Positions 42,689-51,902 are shown, numbered from the stretch's first letter. The stretch is DNA of 64,000 bases from Bacillota bacterium (GCA_023393065.1 JAEWMX010000015.1:248001-312000), one strand, 5' to 3'. The notes: generated by a model from the letters alone, not told the origin. Made by a program: numbers and translations.

Positions 42689-44704
42689 TCACCGGCAGAC
42701 GACGCGCTTAGTGACATAATCGCGCAAGCCGTTTTTCGTTTCAATATCGACTCTTAATGTATAATCTGTATCCGGCAGCATACTTTTTTGATAGCTGAAT
42801 TCGGAAAGGGGTTCGCCATCGTAAGCTAATATGCTTCCAAATGATATTTTCATGTTAATAACTTCATCATCGATTGGGGTAAAGGTTTCGAAGCGCAAGA
42901 CGCTCGAAGAGGTGAGCTCGGCGCGTGTCGATAAATCGACAAAGTTCACAGCGGCTTGATAGCGGGAGAAGATTTTACGGTCGAGCAAGATGACATTTTC
43001 ATCAGGGTATGCCATTGGAACGCGGCTATTGGGCAAGACGCGAATGACCTTGGCGTTCTTCGCTGGGATGCGAAGTTGGATTGTGCCGTCCACATTCGTT
43101 GCAGCGAATCCATTAGAAACCAAATCGAAAATGTTGACTTTGCTCTTTCCACAGGCAAAAGATATGATTTTGTCTTCATCGAATGGATTGTAAAAGAGAT
43201 AGCTTGGGTATTCGTTATCACCGAAACTATCAGTTGCATTGAGATCTATTTTCAGCACGCCATCGATGTTTGTCTCTTCAACAAGGGCGCCCATTCCGCC
43301 GATAAAAGCCGAACTGTATATGCTTAAATCACTCAGCTGACCAAACATGGTTGTCGCATCTCCCATGGCATAGCCATTGATCGAATTATAACTATTGCGA
43401 AAGCCTTCATAAGCAAGAGAACCACGAAAATCAAAAGGAAGGTAATGGTCCATCGATTGATGGCTCAAGGAAAGGCTTTGAGGAAAGAAATTGCGAGCGT
43501 TATTAGTTAAATTCAGCATATATTTGCCGATGCTTGCCGCATAGCGAGCATCATATTTAACTAGGGGGGCTAAGACAGTGGCTAAGTGTAGCGAGTTCAT
43601 CAAGAAAGCATAATCGCCTGCTTGGCCGACCAATCCGTCAACCGGATAATTGCCAAAACTTCCATTCATCACCGACCACCCTGGGCGAAAGGCCGAATCG
43701 CCATCAAAGACATAGTCAATAAACTTGCCAACATCGTACTCCGTGCCGTGATCGCGATTTAAAATAGACGCGACTAAAGGAGCATAATCAGTTAGAGCTT
43801 CATAATTGGGGTTCTTTTGATAAGTCTGCAAATAATTGAGTACTGTTTTTGCTCCTTCGAGGTATTTTGGATTTTTCGTCATCTGATAGGCCGAATAAAA
43901 CAAAAAGGCCAATCCGCCATTAGGGGGTTCGATGTGATCTCCGATTAGCGTTGGGGCTTCTAAAACGACATTAAAGCCGACAAATTCATAAGAAATTTCA
44001 TCATCCAAGACGAAATGAGGTAATGCTTCGAGCCATTGATCGGCGCCATTTAAGACGATTTCGCGCATAAACGGTGTATTAGGATATAAATCGTAAAGGC
44101 GAGCGAACATAATTTGCGGAAAGATATCATACCAAAAGCTCTGTCCTTGCAAACCGACATTATGCACTAATTTGCTACCGGTATCGTAACTAGCAAACGT
44201 CATCTCGACGAAATCGCGTTCGAAATCACCAAAAATTTGTTTTTGCTTGTCGATTCCGGCATAGCTTGAACCTAAGACCGAAGAGATTGTCGTCATCGCT
44301 TCGCTTCCGGCGCTTGACACGCGGTTATCGCCAACATAAGAAGGAAAGCCAAAGGTCCGTTTTAAATACCCGGTTTCAAGCGGATTATAATCGTTTGTTT
44401 CGCGCGATTGCACAACCCAGTAACCAAGCGGGCTCCAAGTCGAACTGTCGTCTTCGATGTACACGGGAATTTGCACTTCATCACTATCGGCAAAAGAGAA
44501 AAGAACTTCGTCTAACTCACGCGCCTTTTGGCGGTAATCAAAATAGCGATACGAACTTGGAATATCGGGGAAATCAGCGATTTTATCGACTGTTTTGATA
44601 ATCTCTTGATTTTTCGGAAAATAACTGACTGACGCGCATCCACTTAATAAAATAGTAAAAACACATGCGGGAGTCAGTAAGTTATGGGAGATTTTGCGTG
44701 CCAT
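42689..44704 (-). CDS. Lipoprotein, putative alpha/alpha-toroid glycan-active enzyme
   Basis: 671 residues, first gene of the mannoside operon. Lipobox LLSGC. Between about residues 150 and 480 there are paired helices with conserved-looking aromatic and acidic turns (GQSFWYDIFPQIMF, EPPNGGLAFLFYSAY, DFRGSLAYEGFRNSYNS), which suggest an (alpha/alpha) toroid as in several glycosidase and lyase families. The C-terminal 180 residues are beta-rich. I cannot assign a family. No Shine-Dalgarno is seen; the -10 TATAAT ends 16 nt before the ATG. A glycosidase or lyase working with the GH125 and GH130-like proteins is the best guess. Confidence 0.6.
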   Translation of the reverse strand: MARKISHNLLTPACVFTILLSGCASVSYFPKNQEIIKTVDKIADFPDIPSSYRYFDYRQKARELDEVLFSFADSDEVQIPVYIEDDSSTWSPLGYWVVQSRETNDYNPLETGYLKRTFGFPSYVGDNRVSSAGSEAMTTISSVLGSSYAGIDKQKQIFGDFERDFVEMTFASYDTGSKLVHNVGLQGQSFWYDIFPQIMFARLYDLYPNTPFMREIVLNGADQWLEALPHFVLDDEISYEFVGFNVVLEAPTLIGDHIEPPNGGLAFLFYSAYQMTKNPKYLEGAKTVLNYLQTYQKNPNYEALTDYAPLVASILNRDHGTEYDVGKFIDYVFDGDSAFRPGWSVMNGSFGNYPVDGLVGQAGDYAFLMNSLHLATVLAPLVKYDARYAASIGKYMLNLTNNARNFFPQSLSLSHQSMDHYLPFDFRGSLAYEGFRNSYNSINGYAMGDATTMFGQLSDLSIYSSAFIGGMGALVEETNIDGVLKIDLNATDSFGDNEYPSYLFYNPFDEDKIISFACGKSKVNIFDLVSNGFAATNVDGTIQLRIPAKNAKVIRVLPNSRVPMAYPDENVILLDRKIFSRYQAAVNFVDLSTRAELTSSSVLRFETFTPIDDEVINMKISFGSILAYDGEPLSEFSYQKSMLPDTDYTLRVDIETKNGLRDYVTKRVVCR

Positions 44705-44720
44705 AGTTCTATTGAAGTCT

Positions 44721-44750
44721 ATTATAACATGAACGCATAAAACTCGTCAC
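44721..44750 (-). promoter_or_regulatory. Promoter of the mannoside operon
   Basis: Minus-strand GTGACG (44745-44750), 18-bp spacer, TATAAT (44721-44726), 16 nt before the ATG at 44704. It drives eleven genes down to 27126 with gaps or overlaps of 12 bp or less. Confidence 0.6.
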
Positions 44751-44754
44751 ATAT

Positions 44755-44795
44755 TTTAATCTTTTTTTAATCTATGTTTAATTTATTTTTTAATC
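44755..44795. repeat. Four phased TTTAATC boxes upstream of the mannoside operon promoter
   Basis: TTTAATC at 44755, 44766 and 44789 and TTTAATT at 44777 are spaced 11, 11 and 12 bp, one helical turn each. They begin 5 bp beyond the -35. In the direction of transcription they read GATTAAA. The layout parallels the array at 27049-27093. Confidence 0.5.
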
Positions 44796-44817
44796 TTAAA
44801 ATTGCTAATTAATCAAA

Positions 44818-45810
44818 TTATTTGAGGGTTTTTACCGAGTCTCGTTCGACGAGATGAGACTTGACTTGCACGACGCTGATCTTTTTGTTTTTCAGCGCTT
44901 CCGCCATCACGTTGAAGGCCTTGCGGGCAGCACTATCTTTGTGCAAGCCGATCGAGGTGAGTTTCGGCATTAAGCTATCGCAGAGATTGGTGTTATCGAA
45001 ACTGACGACTGAAACATCAGAGGGCACGCGCATATTACTCATTGCAAGCATCGCGTAAAGCCGTTGTGCGGCTGAGTCGCAATGGCAGACATAAGCGGTT
45101 GGTTTTTGTTCGGTTTCGGGAAGGTGCAGCAGTTCTTGACGACGTTCGATGTTTTCGTTGATGTGCCAGCTTGGATTGACTACAAGCTTCTCTTCTTTTA
45201 AGGCTTTTAAATAGCCAAAATAGCGATCGGCTATCGAGTTAGTCGAACTTATGTCGCCGATAAAACCGATGTGGCGATGGCCTTTTTGAATCAGATACTT
45301 TGTAAGCATATATGACATTTGATAATTATCGACGAATATATAGTTGCAAGCATAGATAGGTGAATAGTAATCGATGAAGACGGTCGGTATCGCATGACCG
45401 GCAAATTCCTTGATGATTTTCTCTCCTACTTCACCGGCGAAAAATATCCCATCTGGCTTAAATGTCGAAATCACACCGTTAATTTTATTAATCGTTTGAT
45501 CGTCCTCGATAAAAGCGACTTGCAAAATGCTATTAGCGGCATTGCATTCAGCGCTTAAAAAATAGAAGATAGTCGAGTAAAACTGTTCGGATGGAGTGAG
45601 AAAGAAATCCTGGCGAATAAAAAAGAGAAAACGCTTTTTGGTTATGCCGATCTTTGAACTTTTGTTCACATAACCGACCGCTTTGGCGTGAGCTTTAATC
45701 TTCTTGCGCAGTTTTTCACTCACCCCTTTTTGGTTATTGAGAGCTTTAAACACGGCAACGGTGCTGACTCCCATTTTGGTGGCGATTGATTCAAGTGTTA
45801 CTTTTGCCAT
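44818..45810 (-). CDS. LacI-family transcriptional regulator
   Basis: 330 residues. N-terminal helix-turn-helix VTLESIATKMGVSTVAVFKALNN (residues 4-26), shown here in parts: VTLESIATKMGV then STVAVFKALNN. A periplasmic-binding-protein-like effector domain follows (GIFFAGEVGEK, HIGFIGDISST, VVSFDNTNLC). It lies between the mannoside operon and manA, on the same strand, so it probably senses a mannoside or mannose derivative and controls these genes. AGGAGAG precedes the ATG. A TTAAC/GTTAA palindrome in its own promoter suggests autoregulation. Confidence 0.9.
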   Translation of the reverse strand: MAKVTLESIATKMGVSTVAVFKALNNQKGVSEKLRKKIKAHAKAVGYVNKSSKIGITKKRFLFFIRQDFFLTPSEQFYSTIFYFLSAECNAANSILQVAFIEDDQTINKINGVISTFKPDGIFFAGEVGEKIIKEFAGHAIPTVFIDYYSPIYACNYIFVDNYQMSYMLTKYLIQKGHRHIGFIGDISSTNSIADRYFGYLKALKEEKLVVNPSWHINENIERRQELLHLPETEQKPTAYVCHCDSAAQRLYAMLAMSNMRVPSDVSVVSFDNTNLCDSLMPKLTSIGLHKDSAARKAFNVMAEALKNKKISVVQVKSHLVERDSVKTLK

Positions 45811-45853
45811 ACAACTCTCCTATCAATATTTAAAAAGTTAATTTTGCGACTAC

Positions 45854-45889
45854 AAATGGCCTTTTCCATTTTATATCTTAACCAGTTAA
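45854..45889 (-). promoter_or_regulatory. lacI promoter with operator-like palindromes
   Basis: The -10 TATAAA (45870-45875, minus strand) has the palindrome TTAACCAGTTAA (45878-45889; arms TTAAC/GTTAA) 2 bp upstream. A second inverted repeat AAATGG/CCATTT (45854-45859 with 45866-45871) covers the expected transcription start. The first is a plausible LacI-family operator. I found no perfect second copy at the mannoside promoter. Confidence 0.45.
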
Positions 45890-45949
45890 TTAAAATAAAT
45901 CAAAAAAGAATAATAAAAATAATCGACACAAATTGTGAAAATAAATTGT

Positions 45950-46900
45950 CTATGTCGAAGAAATAATGAGATGCATCTGCCCTTTTAAAGCTGTTTTTAT
46001 CGATTTTGAGGTGATGATGAAACTGTCGCCTTTGTCGGCCGATAAACGCCCTATCTTACCATGACCGTCAAGGACGATTATGAGATAGTATTTATTCTTC
46101 AAATTATAAAATGTCAAAGGCTCGCTAACTCGCAAAGAACTGATTTGAAAGTATGGCGTGCGCAAGATCTGCTTAACGGCATTACTGTCTTTTGTCTTCG
46201 GAAGATGTATCCCTTTTGACGCTAGGTGAGGAGTCGTTATGACATCGAGAGCTTTTTGAAGGTGAAGGGGTCGCTTATTTCCTGCTGAATCGAGACGGTC
46301 ATAATCAAACAGGCGATATGTCACATCGGATGATTGTTGAATTTCAAGCAGAGCCGTGCCGGCGCAGATGGCATGTAGCGTTCCGCTCGGTATATTGATT
46401 AATTCGCTCTTTGTCAAGCTGCGGTAGCTCAATAACTCATTCCACCGCCCTTCTTCGACAAGCCGCCGTAAGTCTTCTCTCGTCTTAGCCCGATGGCCGA
46501 TTTGGATTCTAGTTTTTGGTTTTGTTGACAAGATAATCCAAGCTTCTGATTTTCCGCTTTCACCCTCGTGCTTTCGAGCATACTCATCGCCGGGATGAAC
46601 CTGGACGCTAAGGTCTTCACGGGCATCGATAAATTTTACGAGTAAGGGGAACTTCTCGTGCTCATCGTCAGCGAATAAATCGCGCCTTGAATCATAGAGT
46701 TGGCTAAGTGTCGTTCCTTTGTAGAAACCGTTCAAAACTTTGCAATCTCCGCCTGAATGTGCGGAAATCAACCAGCTTTCACCGATATTATTACCCTTTG
46801 TTTTGAAACCGAATTCATTTTTTAGCCATGTTCCGCCCCATATTTTTTCAAGGTGAACCGGTCGCAGTTTTATCAATGGAATGAAAGGCTTTTTGTTCAT
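45950..46900 (-). CDS. manA: Mannose-6-phosphate isomerase, class I
   Basis: 316 residues, the short Bacillota form. It interconverts mannose 6-phosphate and fructose 6-phosphate. Zinc-site motifs: LSVQVHPGDEYA (about residues 94-105), GESGKSEAWIIL, and NIPSGTLHAIC. The N-terminal KIWGGTWLKNEFGF is typical. It overlaps the mutase gene by 4 bp (ATGA) and completes the path from imported mannosides to the PFK substrate. Confidence 0.94.
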   Translation of the reverse strand: MNKKPFIPLIKLRPVHLEKIWGGTWLKNEFGFKTKGNNIGESWLISAHSGGDCKVLNGFYKGTTLSQLYDSRRDLFADDEHEKFPLLVKFIDAREDLSVQVHPGDEYARKHEGESGKSEAWIILSTKPKTRIQIGHRAKTREDLRRLVEEGRWNELLSYRSLTKSELINIPSGTLHAICAGTALLEIQQSSDVTYRLFDYDRLDSAGNKRPLHLQKALDVITTPHLASKGIHLPKTKDSNAVKQILRTPYFQISSLRVSEPLTFYNLKNKYYLIIVLDGHGKIGRLSADKGDSFIITSKSIKTALKGQMHLIISST

Positions 46901-48597
46901 GCGGAAAATCCTTTTTCGTTCATTAGCTTGACGATTGATGTTTCCGCTTGCTCAAGCACGGCCTTGGCTTCCTCTTCGCTTTCGCTATGAATCGAAATGT
47001 ATATTTTTAGTTTAGGCTCGGTGCCCGATGGGCGAAAAACTATCCACCCTTTTTCAAAAATGTATTTTAAAACATCTGAAGAAGGCAGATTGATCTTCTG
47101 TTTTTTACCAGCCGCGTCGATCGCTTGACCAGATAAATAATCTTCGCATAAAACAATTTTATGATTTCCGATTTTTTTGATTTTCGCATTTCGCAAATCG
47201 TTCATGAACTGAGCGATATTTTTGATGCCATCAATACCCGGGGAATGAATATTCAAAAGTTTTTCTTTATAAAATCCATATTCGTGGTAGATATCGTCAA
47301 GGACTGTGAGCAAATTCGTTTTTTGGCTTTGGTAAAAAGCCGCGATTTCAGCGATGATAAGGCATGCTTGGAAAGCGTCTTTATCGCGAACTAAATCGCT
47401 GATTAGATAACCATATGACTCTTCACAGCCGAAGAAAAAATCCTTGCGTTCCCGTTTGATGAATTCAATTTGTTCGCATATGAATTTAAAACCTGTCAAG
47501 GTTCTAATGCCTTCGATGTGATTGCGCTTAGCCATCTCAAAAACGAGATCGCTCGTTACGATAGTCGAGATAAAGACAGGCTGGCGAATGCGCACGCCGT
47601 ATTTGATAAGATAATCAAAAATGATTGCCGCCATTTCGTTACCATTTAAAAAATGGTATTTGTCACCGATTAGAATGGCTGCTCCGACGCGATCGGCATC
47701 GGGATCAGTGGCCAACAGCAACTGAGCGCTTACTTTGTGTCCGAGTTGAGTCGCGAGCGCAAAAGCCCGTGGATCTTCTGGGTTTGGCGATTTGAGCGTC
47801 GAGAAGTGACCATCAGGTATCATCTGCTCGTCGACGGTATAGACGTTATATCCGTTCTCGCGCAGTAAAAGCGCACCAAAAGCGGAACCCGTGCCATGAA
47901 GTGGAGTGTAAACGATTCGCAACTCGTCTTTATCTACTTTTTGGCATGAGACAAAGCGGACGGCGGTCAGATATTTATCATCGAAATATTTCTCGAGAGT
48001 TGTGATTGCACCGCGATTAATGTAGTCGTCTAGCGCATCGATCTTCAAATTGAAGATATCTTTGATTCCATCGATAGCTGCTCCCACCTTGTCGGCTTTA
48101 TGAGGCACGAGCTGACAACCGTTTTCGTCGTATACTTTGTATCCATTATATTCCGGAGGATTGTGACTGGCCGTAATGACGATACCGCCATCGGCCCGCA
48201 AATAGCGGACAGCAAACGACAATTCGGGTGTCGGTCGGAATTGATCAAAGAGCCAGACATGAATGTTTTGACTGGCGAGAACTCGGGCCGCTTCTTCGGC
48301 AAAGAGGCGTGAATTGTTGCGCGTATCATATGCGATAACGACATTGTGAAGGCTATATGGCCGACTCGTATAATTGCTTTTTATGTAATTTGCAAAACCG
48401 AGGGTCGCCTTGCGAATCGTATAGATGTTGAGGCGGTTTGTACCGACACCCATAATGCCGCGTATACCGCCGGTTCCAAAAGAAACATCGTCGCCAAAAG
48501 CTTCAAAGAGTTCTTTTTCGCTCAAGCGATTGAGTTCTTCTTTGAGATCGGAATCCAAATTCTGCTGGGCCTTCCAAATCGCGATATCAGTGATCAT
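46897..48597 (-). CDS. Phosphomannomutase/phosphoglucomutase
   Basis: 566 residues, alpha-D-phosphohexomutase family. Phosphoserine loop TASHNPPEYNGY near residue 146, metal loop ATDPDADRVG near 302, sugar-recognition GCEESYGY near 389, and phosphate-binding FRPSGTEPKLK near 525. The length and the EYNGYKVY pattern fit the PgcA-like Bacillota branch that works on glucose and mannose phosphates. Mannose 1-phosphate from a GH130 phosphorylase would be turned to mannose 6-phosphate here and passed to ManA. Its promoter is at 48643-48671. The ribosome site is weak (GAGG at long spacing). Confidence 0.92.
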   Translation of the reverse strand: MITDIAIWKAQQNLDSDLKEELNRLSEKELFEAFGDDVSFGTGGIRGIMGVGTNRLNIYTIRKATLGFANYIKSNYTSRPYSLHNVVIAYDTRNNSRLFAEEAARVLASQNIHVWLFDQFRPTPELSFAVRYLRADGGIVITASHNPPEYNGYKVYDENGCQLVPHKADKVGAAIDGIKDIFNLKIDALDDYINRGAITTLEKYFDDKYLTAVRFVSCQKVDKDELRIVYTPLHGTGSAFGALLLRENGYNVYTVDEQMIPDGHFSTLKSPNPEDPRAFALATQLGHKVSAQLLLATDPDADRVGAAILIGDKYHFLNGNEMAAIIFDYLIKYGVRIRQPVFISTIVTSDLVFEMAKRNHIEGIRTLTGFKFICEQIEFIKRERKDFFFGCEESYGYLISDLVRDKDAFQACLIIAEIAAFYQSQKTNLLTVLDDIYHEYGFYKEKLLNIHSPGIDGIKNIAQFMNDLRNAKIKKIGNHKIVLCEDYLSGQAIDAAGKKQKINLPSSDVLKYIFEKGWIVFRPSGTEPKLKIYISIHSESEEEAKAVLEQAETSIVKLMNEKGFSA

Positions 48598-48642
48598 GGT
48601 AACTTTTTGCGCCTCATTTCAATAATAAAACCATCTACCAAA

Positions 48643-48671
48643 AGTATAGATGTTTACCGAGATTACATCAA
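48643..48671 (-). promoter_or_regulatory. Promoter of the mutase-manA operon
   Basis: Minus-strand TTGATG (48666-48671), 17-bp spacer, TATACT (48643-48648). An inverted repeat CATCTA/TAGATG (48632-48637 with 48647-48652) surrounds the -10 box and could be an operator. Confidence 0.7.
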
Positions 48672-48721
48672 TAAAGTACAATAAAGATAGCGCTTAAATG
48701 TGTAAACAAAAGATGGTTGTT

Positions 48722-48749
48722 GCCAAAAGAAAAGCGGGAAGTCCCGCTT
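48722..48749 (-). terminator. Terminator of the beta-propeller lipoprotein gene
   Basis: Minus-strand AAGCGGGA/TCCCGCTT hairpin followed by TTCTTTTGG, right after the stop at 48756. Confidence 0.8.
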
Positions 48750-48755
48750 ATTTCT

Positions 48756-50672
48756 TTATTGATTGAAGGAAAGAGGAGGATCGACCACCGCACCTCCGCT
48801 CAAAGAGTATGTGATGACCCCATAATCGGACAGAGTGTAAACATAATCGTCAATCATCACCCCGCGATCAACTCCGAGGTAGTAATCGTCGGAAGTCGGA
48901 TGTTCGATGATAATTGGATCGGCAATCGGATTCTCTTCTGAGAAATCGATTTTAAAAAGGTAGTAGTAGCTGTGGTAGCGATAATACCAATCTCTTTCAG
49001 ATACGCCATCTTCATAGCCATATTCCACAGCTTCGACGGCAAAGCCAAGGTAGCCTTTTGAAACGCTTAAAAGAAGGGCTTTATGATTGTAGAGAGCTTC
49101 CGAATAACCATATGACCAACTAGCATCATCGGTGTATCCGTAAGAGAAAATTTCATATGTTTGAATCGTCTCTTCTTCGTCTTGAGCGACATTATAGGCG
49201 CTTATTTTCATGCCGGTCACCGAACCGAATTGATCGGCATTGTAACCGATGCCGATGAGATTGCCTTTGCCCCATTCGTGCTGATAAGTATCAAACCCCT
49301 CCTGCTCTATCTGCCCGTCGATAACCGGATTTGAAGGATCAGATAAATCAATTATATATAGGGGGTCGGTAAGCAAGAAAGTGACAATATATGCGGTCTC
49401 GCCCTCAAAACGAACCGACTTAATCTCTTCGTTGGGTTTGCCAAGTCCTTCGCTTAAATGACCGATTAGTTCAAAAGCCTCGCTTTCTTCAACCACTCTT
49501 AAGATGAAGAGATGGTTAGTAATTGTCGACTCGCTAGTCCAGCCAAAGAATTCCATGATGGTCCAGCTCGCTTTGCGCTCGGTCGTCGCCACTCGCAAAT
49601 AACCGTCATAGACATCGACTGAAAATTGATTTAGGGAGATGCCGAGAACAATTCCGGCGGCGACGTAAGCGCTGCTGGCACTATCGACATCAAGAGCGAA
49701 TTGGCTAATGACCGAACTAGTCCAATAAGAGTTATCTTCATAATGATATACCGATTCGATAAGATACATATCGGTGGCATTTACATACATTTTTTTATAG
49801 CTCGACGAAGCTCCTAAATAGGCGTCGGATGTATAGAAGATGTCTTCGGCGTCGTCGGTTATCTTTATACCCGTCAAAACATTCATTCCATAAACGGGCG
49901 AATCGTCAAAGTAATACATCGAATCATAGCCGAGATATTCGATGTAGGTCACACCTTCTCGCGTCTCTTTATATATCGGGCGATATTCGTATTCGACATC
50001 GCCGAGATAGAGATATTTGTGGCTGACCAAGAAAACACTATTGTCGATGACGCGATGATCCATAAAAAAGCTGTCGGTTATCAAACGATAGGCGATTTCA
50101 AAAGTTGTCCGATCGATTACGATGACGGTTCCGGTTGGCGACCACCACCGATAATACATCGCTTCTTCATCACCATAGCCAAGCTCCTCTTCAAAGGTGT
50201 AGCCGATGACGACAAGGTATTTATCTAATAGATAAAGCGATTCGACGTAAGTGCTGCCTAATTCAATCGTGCGAGCAAGAGTGACATCGTAATTATCTTC
50301 TACGGACACGACGCGAATGACGTTGTGATAGCGTGGGGCATAGAAAATATCATAACCATCGGTTTTGACGATATCTCCTTCTTTTACTCCCGCTACTTGC
50401 TCATTGGTATCGACATAGTCACGCGATCCTGAACCGCTGTCTTCGGCGACCGGTCCGTTATCTGAATCAAAAAAACCGATACCGCCATAACTCTTTGTGC
50501 TTTCTGCTTCAGCTTCTTTTAGAAGTGAATTCATTTTGGCTTTTGAGCCGACAGTGTGAATTCTTGTACTATTCAACAATCCGTTGTTTGCTGGCCCATC
50601 ACATCCCGACAAGAGGGCGAGTGGCAGAAACGAGAAGAACAGGAGGCTTAACCATCTATGATGCATTTTCAT
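48756..50672 (-). CDS. Secreted lipoprotein with C-terminal beta-propeller domain (Beta_propel family)
   Basis: 638 residues. Lipobox LLSGC (Cys24). After a short linker, DYVDTNEQVAGVKEGDIVKTDG near residues 85-107 opens a repeat domain of the Beta_propel family of secreted proteins. That opening is quoted here in parts: TNEQVAGVKEGD then IVKTDG. Blades are visible as repeated V.D..T...... and YLLDKYLVVIGY-like strands. The function of the family is unknown; a scaffold or regulatory role at the cell surface is usually assumed. AAGGAG precedes the ATG. It is flanked by an alkaline phosphatase gene upstream on the same strand with an 84-bp gap. Confidence 0.85.
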   Translation of the reverse strand: MKMHHRWLSLLFFSFLPLALLSGCDGPANNGLLNSTRIHTVGSKAKMNSLLKEAEAESTKSYGGIGFFDSDNGPVAEDSGSGSRDYVDTNEQVAGVKEGDIVKTDGYDIFYAPRYHNVIRVVSVEDNYDVTLARTIELGSTYVESLYLLDKYLVVIGYTFEEELGYGDEEAMYYRWWSPTGTVIVIDRTTFEIAYRLITDSFFMDHRVIDNSVFLVSHKYLYLGDVEYEYRPIYKETREGVTYIEYLGYDSMYYFDDSPVYGMNVLTGIKITDDAEDIFYTSDAYLGASSSYKKMYVNATDMYLIESVYHYEDNSYWTSSVISQFALDVDSASSAYVAAGIVLGISLNQFSVDVYDGYLRVATTERKASWTIMEFFGWTSESTITNHLFILRVVEESEAFELIGHLSEGLGKPNEEIKSVRFEGETAYIVTFLLTDPLYIIDLSDPSNPVIDGQIEQEGFDTYQHEWGKGNLIGIGYNADQFGSVTGMKISAYNVAQDEEETIQTYEIFSYGYTDDASWSYGYSEALYNHKALLLSVSKGYLGFAVEAVEYGYEDGVSERDWYYRYHSYYYLFKIDFSEENPIADPIIIEHPTSDDYYLGVDRGVMIDDYVYTLSDYGVITYSLSGGAVVDPPLSFNQ

Positions 50673-50756
50673 AATTTATCTCCTTAAAAAATAAATCGTC
50701 TTGCACTAGTATAGACAAGTCATCACAGCATTTTTTTATAAAAATCGATTATTGTT

Positions 50757-51902
50757 TTAAGAGGCGCGCATCATCGCTCGCAACAACTTAGCAATATCAG
50801 TGTTATCGATGACATCACCATCAGTGATAAACGACAGGTTGTCAATTGTGTAGATATAGAACGGAACATCGACAGCCGTGTGCCCGCTAATCGAAAACAT
50901 TTCATCGCTAATTTCGTTTTTCTCTTCGCCGTGATATTTAAGGCCGCCGGTTTCATGATCCGCTGTCACCATCACAAATGTATCGTCGCGTTCTCTTGCC
51001 CATTCGACGACATCATCGACGGCTTTATCAAAGCCATTAAGCTGATCTATCATGCCAAAGATGTCGCCATCATGAGCGCGTTTATCGATATGGCTTCCTT
51101 CAATCAAAGCAAAAAATCCCTCTTCTTCGTACTCTTGTTCAAGATATTCCAGGGCGAGTATTGCCGCTTCTGAAAGAGTGGGAGAAGAGGGCGTTGAACT
51201 CACAGTAGATAGTGAATCAAATGCGGCTAAAACCTTAGAAAATACTGGCTTTTCACCGCTAATTATTGAGCTGATGTGGTTTTCTAGAGATGAAAAATCA
51301 GAGAAATATTCCCGTTTGAATTGGCTGATAGATTCGACTTTTTGATCATGATATGATTTGCCGGCTCCGATAAATACATCGATATCACTTTGATATTGTT
51401 CAAGAGCGATCTGATCTTTATTGTCGCGCTTTGGATTGTGCGCGGAAAAAGCGGCCATCGTCGCCCCTGTCACCGTCTCGGTTCCGATGATGCCGATGCC
51501 TTTTTCGTGGGCGATAGCAAATTCCGACATAGTTGTCAGTTTGCGACCGTTTTTAAAAGCAATGGCTTTGTTTGGAACTTTTTCGCCAGTCGACATCGCG
51601 GTGGCGGCGGCTGCGCTATCGGTAATCGGGGATGAAGACGAGGCGGTTGTGACATATCCACGAACGAGAGCTTTGTTCGTAATCGAGCTTTGTGCTTGAT
51701 TGTAGGCTTCAGCCACTTTGATGTGATTTTCGCCCATTCCGTCTCCGATCATCAAGATGATATTTTTATAGCCATCGATGACTGTTAAGCTGTCGTATTT
51801 CCCGACCAGATTGCTCGCGCATCCAGCGATGAAAAACGCGACTAGAAATGCGCTGAAAAATGAATTAATCCGAATAATTAATTTAGCGTTCTTTATCTTC
51901 AT
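50757..51902 (-). CDS. Alkaline phosphatase lipoprotein (PhoA family)
   Basis: 381 residues. Signal with lipobox FIAGC. IILMIGDGMG (about 48-57) holds the first metal-binding Asp, ITDSAAAATAMS (about 92-103) the nucleophilic Ser, EGSHIDKRAHDGD near 270 and VTADHETGG near 311 further metal ligands. It removes phosphate from nucleotides and other monoesters outside the cell, which would complement the secreted nucleases. The -10 TATAAT ends only 4 nt before the ATG and no Shine-Dalgarno is visible. Confidence 0.9.
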   Translation of the reverse strand: MKIKNAKLIIRINSFFSAFLVAFFIAGCASNLVGKYDSLTVIDGYKNIILMIGDGMGENHIKVAEAYNQAQSSITNKALVRGYVTTASSSSPITDSAAAATAMSTGEKVPNKAIAFKNGRKLTTMSEFAIAHEKGIGIIGTETVTGATMAAFSAHNPKRDNKDQIALEQYQSDIDVFIGAGKSYHDQKVESISQFKREYFSDFSSLENHISSIISGEKPVFSKVLAAFDSLSTVSSTPSSPTLSEAAILALEYLEQEYEEEGFFALIEGSHIDKRAHDGDIFGMIDQLNGFDKAVDDVVEWARERDDTFVMVTADHETGGLKYHGEEKNEISDEMFSISGHTAVDVPFYIYTIDNLSFITDGDVIDNTDIAKLLRAMMRAS

